From an uncultured bacterium (GTDB lineage Bacteria; Planctomycetota; SZUA-567; H5-PLA8; CALKMO01): DNA of 32,000 bases. The position numbers were made by a program, and so were the translations under genes. The stretch lies in assembly GCA_937991785.1 (NCBI GenBank), contig CALKMO010000277.1, positions 1 to 32,000 on the forward strand. Direction: 5' to 3'. Below are positions 9,086 to 16,071 of this stretch, in pieces (position 1 is the first letter of the stretch; the number at the start of each line of letters is the position of its first letter). Under the pieces are notes generated by a model. It saw only the letters and a list, made by a program, of their open reading frames with translations, had not been told where the DNA came from and did no database searches.

Positions 9086-10546
9086 ATGAGCGCCCCGTCT
9101 AGGATCCAATGTCCGCGCTGCGGCACCTATGTCAAGGCAGGAAAGCGATACTGTCCCAGCTGCGGTAAAGATCTGTCGCCTCCTGCCGAGGCGTCTTCGC
9201 AGATTACAGCTTCCGAGACCGCCGGAGCGAAACTTGGCTCGGCCGGCCAAGGGCCCGTCGGGGGTGCCGAGGGATCGGCGCAGCGCCGGGTTCGGGCATC
9301 CATTCCGCCGGCGGATCGCTCCCGAAAAAAACTGTGCGCCTTGTGCCTACAGTCGTTCCCCGAAGGAGAAATGGTAGAGACCGATGGGCGCACGATGTGC
9401 AGGCAATGTTTTGAGGTGTTGCGCGCCAAGAAGGCCAGAGAACATGCCGAGTCAGTTGCCCATGGCGGCAGCGATGCGTCCGCTCCCGGGTCAGGAGAAG
9501 CGTACGAAAAGGAAAGGAAGGATCTCAGGGGCGGGAAGGATCCTGATGCGCGACCTTATGGCCGCGAAAGTCCGGCTCTCGATGCAGCGGAGCCGCGGCC
9601 CGCACCGCAGCAGGGTCGGCTCGCGCCTTCGGCCGGTCAATTCGCGTGTGCCGGGGAGGAAAGGGTTTGCACGATTTGCGGGCGCTTGACTGTGCATATT
9701 GAGGAAATAGAAGGGAAGGTCGTTTGTCAAAGGTGCGTGGCGTCCGGAAAGTTCAAGGAGAAACCGGAAGCGGCGGATTCTAAAGTGGAAGGAGAAACGG
9801 CCGCCGGACGCTCGAAAGAAGGCGCTGCGCCGATAGCGGCGGGGATGCAGGTGTCGCCGCAACCCTCTCCCGCGGAAGAAGCCGGTGAAAGGCTGGCACC
9901 CGTAAGCCGCCGCGCTACGGAGATGATTCCCCCCCCCGACCGAACGTTCAAGGCACCGGCGAGCGGCGAATCCGCAGCTGCCGCGGCGAAACTGCGGCTC
10001 GAAGGGGGGAAGACCTGTTCGATATGCTGGAATAAGTTCCCGTCCGATCAAGTGGTCATGGAGAACGGCGCGGCCGTATGTCGCAAGTGCCTGGAATCCC
10101 GCCGGTCCGGAGTCATCGGGACATTTGGCGCGGCCGGAGCGCGGAGCGAGGAGGCGACGCCGGGCGCGCTGGGCGCGATAACTCCAAGCAGGGAGGATCA
10201 AGGTGCCGGAGGTCCGGCGGCCGGACCCATGCAGAGATCCGCCACCACGCCAGGCCATGAGACGGTACTGGCGTCCGCCGGAAGGAAAGACGGCGCCGCA
10301 GGACATGCCGAAGGGACTGGCCAAGCGAAGAAGAACGTTCCGCCGGATGAGATGAAGGCCGTCGAGGTCAAGAAGGAGCCGCCGAGCCTGATCGCCCCGA
10401 TAATAGCCGGCATCCTGATATTGATTTTCCTGGTCTGGATGTTCATCAGGCTTTTGACGGCCGCTTCGCAAGAAGACATGCCTGGGAAGAAAGGCGGGAT
10501 GTTGAGACCTCCTGCGCTGCATTCGATCGTGGAGAGGACATCATGA
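9086..10546 (+). CDS. Tail-anchored multi-zinc-module protein
   Basis: The 486-aa protein opens with a classic zinc ribbon (C9, C12, C23, C26). Three further modules with paired CxxC motifs follow: C84/87/105/108, C195/198/214/217 and C311/314/332/335. Each has a short beta-hairpin-like middle (e.g. METDGRTMC, IEGKVVC, MENGAAVC). The modules are 111-116 residues apart and joined by Ala/Gly/Glu-rich, probably disordered linkers. A single membrane helix at about 435-457 lies near the C-terminus, so the modules are probably cytoplasmic (inference). I recognise no named family. AAAGGAAA stands 5 bases before the ATG. The stop overlaps the next gene's start (ATGA), implying translational coupling with the nuclease-like protein. 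Binding of metal, nucleic acid or protein partners is possible; none is shown. Confidence 0.75.
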   Translation: MSAPSRIQCPRCGTYVKAGKRYCPSCGKDLSPPAEASSQITASETAGAKLGSAGQGPVGGAEGSAQRRVRASIPPADRSRKKLCALCLQSFPEGEMVETDGRTMCRQCFEVLRAKKAREHAESVAHGGSDASAPGSGEAYEKERKDLRGGKDPDARPYGRESPALDAAEPRPAPQQGRLAPSAGQFACAGEERVCTICGRLTVHIEEIEGKVVCQRCVASGKFKEKPEAADSKVEGETAAGRSKEGAAPIAAGMQVSPQPSPAEEAGERLAPVSRRATEMIPPPDRTFKAPASGESAAAAAKLRLEGGKTCSICWNKFPSDQVVMENGAAVCRKCLESRRSGVIGTFGAAGARSEEATPGALGAITPSREDQGAGGPAAGPMQRSATTPGHETVLASAGRKDGAAGHAEGTGQAKKNVPPDEMKAVEVKKEPPSLIAPIIAGILILIFLVWMFIRLLTAASQEDMPGKKGGMLRPPALHSIVERTS

Positions 10547-11685
10547 TCCGTGCAAACTCCTGGGAGCTTATCGTTGGGTTGACGATACGCGCAGTCTTGT
10601 TTGTAGGCGCTGCGCCTTCATCGGCTGCGATATCGCTCCTTGTGCTGTCGGCGGCTGCGCCGGCCTACGCCGCCGCGCTGGCCGGTTTGCATCCCGTGCT
10701 TGATGCGCCGGAGGACGGCGTGCTGCTTGTGAATTTCAACGGTCTGCCCATCCATGTCAGACTGGCGCACGTCAAGCCGGCAGGTGATTCGTTGGCCAAA
10801 GTCGCCGGTATGGTCAGGGGGCAATCGGTCCGCCTCGAGTATGCCGAGGAGCTGCGTTGCGACGATGCGAACCGCCCGAACGTTTATGTCTTTTTTTCGA
10901 ACGGGGTGATGCTCAACGCGGAGCTGGTCAGGAAGGGACTGGCGGCCTGCGATTTTTCGAAGTCAAGATCGCAGCGGTACCACGCGCACTTGGAGGCGGC
11001 CGAGGCGGCCGCGAAGAAAGAGAAGGCCGGCATGTGGGGGGGAGCGGCGGCTTCGTCCGGCGGCATGGCCGGGTCCGGATCGGAGACGCCGGTGGCGGCG
11101 ACCAGTACGGGCGCCGGCGGAAGCACGGGCGCTCAGGCATCGCCGGGAGCCGTTTTGGCGAAGGCCGGCGGTCAGGCGGTTCCGGCCGGGGGCGTGTGCG
11201 CCGAGTTGCGTTCCAGCCAGTATCATTCGCCGAGCTGCCGCTATGCCAAGCTCATATCGCCGGGCAACATGATAGTCTACGCCTCCCCGGAAAAGGCCGA
11301 GCAGGCCGGCAAACATCCCTGCTGGATATGTTTTTCCGAACGGGCGGAAAGATCGGCCTTCGGGTCGAAGGACGCCAACCCGAATGCCGTCTCGGCAGGG
11401 AAACTCGTCGGGCTGAAGGGCGATAACCTTTTCCATTCCCCCTGTTGCCCGAGGATTAAAAACGCGCGGCGGGAAGACCTGGTCGGTTTCCATGCGCCCG
11501 GTGAGGCGCAGGCGGCCGGCCGCACGGCATGCTTCGAATGCCTCCGGCTGCGCACGCCGCCCGGCGCGCCTCCGTGCCCGCCGCGCGAAGGCGAGTGCAT
11601 CGGGCGGTCTCCGCCTTATTTCAGACCGTGCATGCGCGCGCCGGCCGACGCCAGCGGCTTGTGCTCCGAATGCCAGGGGCGGTGA
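10543..11685 (+). CDS. Secreted SNase-like protein with two His-Cys (Ada-like) modules
   Basis: The 380-aa protein has an N-terminal hydrophobic signal ending near AYA-A (41-45) and an OB-fold SNase-like domain at about 48-167. That domain retains VRL (Arg73) but has KPAG where active thermonucleases carry a D/N-x-P-E, so the general-base Glu appears lost. After an Ala/Gly/Ser linker come two similar modules: H228/C232 with C260/C263, and H298/C302 with C330/C333. Each follows the pattern HSPxC ... A..AG..xC..C, resembling metal-binding domains of the Ada type. A third Cys-rich tail (C345-C377) ends the protein. It is coupled to the upstream zinc-module gene by a 4-base overlap. It may be a binding rather than a cutting protein (inference). 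Confidence 0.72.
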   Translation: MIRANSWELIVGLTIRAVLFVGAAPSSAAISLLVLSAAAPAYAAALAGLHPVLDAPEDGVLLVNFNGLPIHVRLAHVKPAGDSLAKVAGMVRGQSVRLEYAEELRCDDANRPNVYVFFSNGVMLNAELVRKGLAACDFSKSRSQRYHAHLEAAEAAAKKEKAGMWGGAAASSGGMAGSGSETPVAATSTGAGGSTGAQASPGAVLAKAGGQAVPAGGVCAELRSSQYHSPSCRYAKLISPGNMIVYASPEKAEQAGKHPCWICFSERAERSAFGSKDANPNAVSAGKLVGLKGDNLFHSPCCPRIKNARREDLVGFHAPGEAQAAGRTACFECLRLRTPPGAPPCPPREGECIGRSPPYFRPCMRAPADASGLCSECQGR

Positions 11686-11700
11686 CGCTCTGGAGGCGCG

Positions 11701-11931
11701 ATGTGCGAAATTCGGCGTTTTAGATTCCGCGGGCGGCCCCATGGACTTTCGGACGTTTTGGACCTTGGCGCTTTCGCCAGGCCCTGCGCCCCGGAAGATT
11801 TCACACCTGCGGATCTTGCCGGCGCAACGCAGGCGAGACGTCCGACAGCCCGATGGACGGCGGTGGCATATGGCGGGCCGTCCGCGGCAGCCGCCAGATG
11901 GGAATTCGTAGCGGAGGTTATGCCTGCATGA
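11701..11931 (+). CDS. Possible small ORF coupled to the solute-binding protein
   Basis: This is a 76-aa frame starting at ATG 11701, with GGAGG (11691-11695) five bases upstream. It ends in a TGA that overlaps the ATG of the solute-binding lipoprotein (ATGA at 11928-11931). Those signals are what a coupled small gene would show. The product has no signal peptide, no membrane helix and no recognisable motif, and its third-position GC seems lower than that of its neighbours. It may equally be untranslated leader. Confidence 0.3.
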   Translation: MCEIRRFRFRGRPHGLSDVLDLGAFARPCAPEDFTPADLAGATQARRPTARWTAVAYGGPSAAAARWEFVAEVMPA

Positions 11932-12803
11932 ACGATTTCCGGAGGGAGAGGCATGGCGAACGGGTTCTCGGTCTTGTGCTTGCGGCGGCCCTCGCGGCCC
12001 TGGCCGGATGCGGCGGAAGAGGCGCCGGCGGGGCTGCGTCGTCCGATCGAACCGCCTCGACGCTTGATACGATCCTCGCTCGAGGCAAGCTTGTCGTCGG
12101 CGTTCGCCGCGATTCCCCGCCGTTCGGCTTCCAGGATGCCAATGGCGACCTGTGGGGCTTCGACGTTGATCTGGCCAGGGCGATCGCGGACAGGCTGAAG
12201 GTCGGCCTTGAGCTTGCGCCTGTAACGGCCGCCACGCGGCTCGAAAAGCTGAAATCCGGCGCCGTGGACATGCTTGCCGCGTCGTTCACCATAACCCGCG
12301 CGCGGGAAGAAGAGGTGGATTTTTCCATGCCTTACTTCGCGGACAAGCAGGCATTCCTCGTGAAGGCCGATTCTCCCGTCTCCGGCTATCTGGATCTGGC
12401 GGGGAAGACCGTCGGCGCGGTCGAGGGGACGACGGCGATTGAAAACGTCAGGGTAGTCCAGCCGGACGCCGGGATATCCGCGTTCAAGGATTACGCGGAG
12501 GCGTTCGCGGCGTTAAAGGACGGGCGCGTCGCCGCCGTCGCTTCGGACTCGATCATACTCCTCGGCCTTATCGGCGGCGACAAAGCCGGCTACAAGATCG
12601 TTGGCAAATTCGGCTACGAACCGTACGGCATCGCCGTCAGGCAAAACGATTCCAAGTGGCGCGACCGGATCAACGAGATACTGATGGAACTGTGGGAAGA
12701 GGGAGCTCTGCAGCGCATATACGAGAACTGGTTCGGAGGGCGCGGCAGGTTCCCTGCCGAGATAGATTTCGCAATGACGACATACCCTAAGGGCAAGCGG
12801 TGA
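11928..12803 (+). CDS. Extracellular solute-binding lipoprotein, family 3 (amino-acid type)
   Basis: From ATG 11928 this is 291 aa, with GGAGG about 10 bases upstream. The N-terminus is a lipoprotein signal: basic start, hydrophobic stretch, lipobox LAGC with Cys28. The mature part follows the bacterial family 3 solute-binding fold. It has a GKLVVGVRRDSPPFGF entry, GFDVDLARAIADRL, a KLKSGAVDML segment, ITRAREEEVDFSMPYF, and GKTVGAVEGTTA in the second lobe. Such proteins deliver amino acids or similar polar solutes to an ABC permease or serve as sensor inputs. No permease or ATPase gene lies in the window, so it is an orphan here. A longer frame runs back to 11853 but lacks a signal-like start. 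Confidence 0.88.
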   Translation: MNDFRRERHGERVLGLVLAAALAALAGCGGRGAGGAASSDRTASTLDTILARGKLVVGVRRDSPPFGFQDANGDLWGFDVDLARAIADRLKVGLELAPVTAATRLEKLKSGAVDMLAASFTITRAREEEVDFSMPYFADKQAFLVKADSPVSGYLDLAGKTVGAVEGTTAIENVRVVQPDAGISAFKDYAEAFAALKDGRVAAVASDSIILLGLIGGDKAGYKIVGKFGYEPYGIAVRQNDSKWRDRINEILMELWEEGALQRIYENWFGGRGRFPAEIDFAMTTYPKGKR

Positions 12804-12903
12804 CGATGAAGACGCGGGAGAAGCTCGCGATGCGCCGCCGCACCGAGTTCAATCGCACGCCGTCTCTATATCGGGGAAGCGGAATCTTCAGGAAGGACCG
12901 GAC

Positions 12904-14427
12904 ATGGGATCGCCGACGGCGCTGACGGTTAGTCCCGCCACGTGCATGGCGCGCATCTCCATCCCGTTCGAGCCGTTGGATCTGTTCCTCCGGCTGACCG
13001 CGAAGGGCGACCGCGGCGTCGTCTTCCTGGATCGAGCGGCTCCGGAAGGGATGGCCGGGCGTTTCAGCTATATCGCGGCCGATCCGGTTCGCGCGTTCGA
13101 GGTCCGCGACGGCGTACTGATTTCTTGCGACAGCGACGGTTCGCGGACGGAATCTTTCGCCGGCAATCCTTTCGCGGAGCTTAAGATGCTGCTGAAAGGC
13201 TTGGGGTTCGGGAGGCGGAACTTGGATCCGTCGCCCCCCGCGCCGGCGCTCGCCGGCGGAGCGATAGGGTACTTCGGATACGAGATGGGTCGGTTCGCCG
13301 ACAGGATCCCGATAGCGAGGGAGAGGGATTTGCCGTTCCCGGACATGTGGCTCGGCCTGTACGGGCTGGCGCTTGCATTCGATCACGAAGAAGGCGAGTG
13401 GTGGGCATGCCGAACCGACCTGGATGGAAAGGGCGGAAGGTCGGAAGCCTCGCGGGCCGTCGGGGAGGCCGAAAAGCTGCTGCGCAATGTTTCCGAGGAC
13501 CTTCCAAGCGACGTTTCGATCTGTCCGCCGGCGTCCGCCGGTCCTGTTTCTTCCACGTTCGGCCGCTCGGAATACCTCGACGCCGTCGCCCGCGCCCTCG
13601 ATTACATAGCCGCCGGCGACATCTACCAAGTCAACCTTTCGCAGCGTTTCACCGCATCCGTTCCGGGGTTGGCGCCGAGGGACGCGTACCTGCTCCTTCG
13701 GAAGGCCTCGCCCGGCGGTTACGGGGCGTACATCGGGCTCGGCGAAAACATGGCTGTTTTGAGTGTCAGCCCCGAGTTGTTCTTGAAGCTGGAAGGAGAT
13801 AAAGTGTCTACGAGGCCCATAAAGGGCACCAGACCGCGCGGGGCGGACCCGGATATGGACGCCAGGATGGCTGCCGATCTGGAAGGGAGCGCAAAGGAGA
13901 GGGCCGAGCTGGCTATGATAGTGGACCTGCTGCGCAACGATTTGGGAAAGGTATGCCGCTACGGTTCGGTCAAGGTGGAAGACCCCGGTTCGGTCCAGAC
14001 GCACGCCTCGGTCCACCATCGGGCGGCGACCGTGGTTGGCGCGCTGCACGACCGCTATTGCGCCATAGATCTCCTGAGGGCGGCATTCCCTGGAGGTTCG
14101 GTCACCGGCGCTCCGAAGATAAGGGCCTGCGAAATAATCGCGGAGATTGAGCCGACCTGCCGTAGCGTCTACACTGGTTGCCTAGGGTTCCTCGACGCAC
14201 GCGGCGGGATGGCGCTAAACATTGCCATCCGCACCGCGCTGGCCGAGGGCGGGCGCATCCATTACCAAGCCGGCGGCGGCATAGTGGCAGATTCGGACCC
14301 CGGCGCCGAATACGAGGAAACTCTGCACAAGGCCGCCGGTTTTTTCCGCGCTCTCGGCGTTTCAAGCTCCGTCCGGAGGATTACCGCCGGTGCGAGCGGT
14401 TCGGACCGGGGAAGCATCCGACGCTAA
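12904..14427 (+). CDS. pabB: Aminodeoxychorismate synthase component I (PabB)
   Basis: The 507-aa chorismate-binding enzyme has GDIYQVNLSQRF (about 239-250), a PIKGT motif with Lys307, and GGSVTGAPKIRA followed by YTGCLGF near the C-terminus. In this superfamily PIKGT, with a lysine, marks PabB, which aminates chorismate to 4-amino-4-deoxychorismate. Anthranilate synthases (TrpE) usually have PIAGT. Ammonia is normally supplied by the glutaminase PabA, which is not in the window. The gene sits 200 bases before pabC, so the two make p-aminobenzoate for folate. An AGGAAGGA site precedes the ATG. It is cytoplasmic. A trpE role is less likely, although trpA lies 6 kb downstream. Confidence 0.9.
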   Translation: MGSPTALTVSPATCMARISIPFEPLDLFLRLTAKGDRGVVFLDRAAPEGMAGRFSYIAADPVRAFEVRDGVLISCDSDGSRTESFAGNPFAELKMLLKGLGFGRRNLDPSPPAPALAGGAIGYFGYEMGRFADRIPIARERDLPFPDMWLGLYGLALAFDHEEGEWWACRTDLDGKGGRSEASRAVGEAEKLLRNVSEDLPSDVSICPPASAGPVSSTFGRSEYLDAVARALDYIAAGDIYQVNLSQRFTASVPGLAPRDAYLLLRKASPGGYGAYIGLGENMAVLSVSPELFLKLEGDKVSTRPIKGTRPRGADPDMDARMAADLEGSAKERAELAMIVDLLRNDLGKVCRYGSVKVEDPGSVQTHASVHHRAATVVGALHDRYCAIDLLRAAFPGGSVTGAPKIRACEIIAEIEPTCRSVYTGCLGFLDARGGMALNIAIRTALAEGGRIHYQAGGGIVADSDPGAEYEETLHKAAGFFRALGVSSSVRRITAGASGSDRGSIRR

Positions 14428-14628
14428 AGCGATTCGACATCGCCGGATGGGAGGAAGGCTCGGCCGCGCTGGACCGGGAGCCGATCCCGATGCCGGACGC
14501 GGCGTGGAGACCTGAAGATCAGTACGCGCAGGCAGGGCGAATAATCGGACGAGGCGGCGAGCCTGCGCAATAGCGCGCCGGGGGAAAAGCCGCCTGCACT
14601 AAATTTGCGATCGGGGGGAGGTGCGCCC

Positions 14629-15531
14629 ATGGGATCCGCCTTGGGCGGCGGCTGCGATATAAAGGCGTTCGCTATCGCCGGCGGCCGGATCGAGCCTGTT
14701 CCGGTTCGCTGGGCGACCGACCGCCGCATGCTCTATGGCGACGGCCTTTTCGAGACGATTCGCTGCCGTTTCGGGCGGCCGTTCATGCTCGATGCGCATT
14801 TGGCCCGGCTTGCGCGAGGCGCCCGCACTATCGGCTTCCGCCGCCTCCCGCCCCGTATCGCCCTGCGCGCCATATGCGCTGCGGCGGCCGGGAGCGTCGA
14901 GGCGGTCGAGCACGGCTGCCTGCGCCTGTCCGTATCGAGGGGCGCCGGGCGCGTCGGCCCATTGCCCGACCCGGCTGCCGCGCCGGAAGTTGCGGCGGTG
15001 GCATACGAATACCGGCCGCCTCCGGAAGAGGCGTACGCAAGGGGATACTCCGCATGTTTCGCCCCTTTCCCGCGCAACGAACGCTCGCCGATAGCATCGG
15101 TAAAGTCGTGCAACTTTCTCGAAAACATACTGGCCAGGGAATACGCCGCGCGGCGAGGTTTCGACGAGGCGATCCTGCTGAATGCCGCCGGTCGCGTGGC
15201 GGAGGCTTCGTGCGCGAACGTAGTTGCGGCCTTCGGCCGGCGGGTGATATCCCCCGATCCAGAGACGGAAGGCTGCCTGCCGGGAATAGCCGTGCGGCTC
15301 ATAGCCAGGATAGCTTCACGCCAAGGCTTGAAATTCCGCTTCGGGAGGCTTCCGGCCGAGGCCTTTCTCGAGTGCGACGAGGCCTTCCTGACAAATTCGC
15401 TTATCGGCGCGATGCCCTTGACATCAGTTGACGGCAGAAAGCTCGGTTGCGGCGCGCCGGGGCGCATCGCGCCGGCGATGCGCGAGCGGATAGAGGCGAT
15501 GATCGCGAGTCGGTGCCCCGCATCGCGCTAA
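14629..15531 (+). CDS. pabC: Aminodeoxychorismate lyase-like class IV PLP enzyme (PabC)
   Basis: The 300-aa class IV aminotransferase-fold protein has LYGDGLFETIR near the N-terminus, a catalytic lysine in SVKSCNF (Lys159), GRVAEASCANVV, and GCLPGIAVR, which replaces the usual LPGITR. Next to pabB the likely reaction is release of pyruvate from aminodeoxychorismate to give p-aminobenzoate. A branched-chain or D-amino-acid transaminase is the main alternative, since the family is hard to split by sequence. ATG 14629 is chosen because GGGGGAGG lies 7 bases upstream; the frame extends to 14605 without a site. Confidence 0.82.
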   Translation: MGSALGGGCDIKAFAIAGGRIEPVPVRWATDRRMLYGDGLFETIRCRFGRPFMLDAHLARLARGARTIGFRRLPPRIALRAICAAAAGSVEAVEHGCLRLSVSRGAGRVGPLPDPAAAPEVAAVAYEYRPPPEEAYARGYSACFAPFPRNERSPIASVKSCNFLENILAREYAARRGFDEAILLNAAGRVAEASCANVVAAFGRRVISPDPETEGCLPGIAVRLIARIASRQGLKFRFGRLPAEAFLECDEAFLTNSLIGAMPLTSVDGRKLGCGAPGRIAPAMRERIEAMIASRCPASR

Positions 15532-16071
15532 AAGGCGCGTTTCAGACGGATTGTGCGCAAGTTTTCCAATCGGGCTTATCTTTGCCGTATCAGCGGCCGA
15601 TCGCCCGGATCAAACGTTAAGCTCCCCCCTTGGATGCTCCGCCGGCATCGCTCCGATCCGGACAGCGGGGCGGGGTTAAAAAGCGGCTGCCGCCGGCGCC
15701 GAGGAACGGCTCAAAATGCCATTCCCATCGTTCCTGCGCGGGGAGGGGCAGAGTGCGCTCGGCGCTTAGGGGGGAAGGATCCGACCGGCAGGCTTGCCGC
15801 GCCGCTCGCCCGTCCCGAACTTTAAAGCGGTCCCGGGCCGGGGCGCGGTTCGCTTGACTGGCGCCGCTTATAGGCCGAAAATTGCCTTCGTCGCTTCCTG
15901 GGTCTCGGCGCTGCCTTTTGTCGTCCGCAATACATATCGGCAGCCGGAGGGGGCGGACGATGGCATCGCCGGACGCGATGCCGAACGCCCGCGGCTCTGG
16001 CCGGCGGCCGCGCGGCGCACAGGGCGCCCGCACAAGGGGAAGCTGGAAGGACGAAAGGAAGAAAGGAAAAC
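15532..16071. other. 540-base gap upstream of valS
   Basis: This is G/C-rich sequence with several overlapping open frames, none recognisable. I see no T-box or other named riboswitch; the T-box core AGGGTGG is absent. One weak promoter candidate lies at 15854-15882. Nothing else can be supported. Confidence 0.4.
15854..15882 (+). promoter_or_regulatory. Weak sigma70-like promoter candidate for valS
   Basis: TTGACT (15854-15859) is followed after 17 bases by GAAAAT (15877-15882), about 190 bases before the valS ATG. The -35 box is good and the -10 box is poor. Confidence 0.2.

Noticed and set aside
12806-12925. 39-aa very basic ORF between the solute-binding gene and pabB
   Set aside because: It has no good ribosome site, overlaps the pabB start in another frame, and is Arg-rich as random GC-rich frames are.
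14430-14573. Frame after pabB reading FDIAGWEEGSAALDREP
   Set aside because: It looks somewhat protein-like, but pabB is complete, there is no start with a ribosome site, and no family is recognised.
15617-16033. Several overlapping ORFs in the gap before valS
   Set aside because: Arg/Pro/Ala-rich in all frames with no domain; typical noise in GC-rich intergenic DNA.
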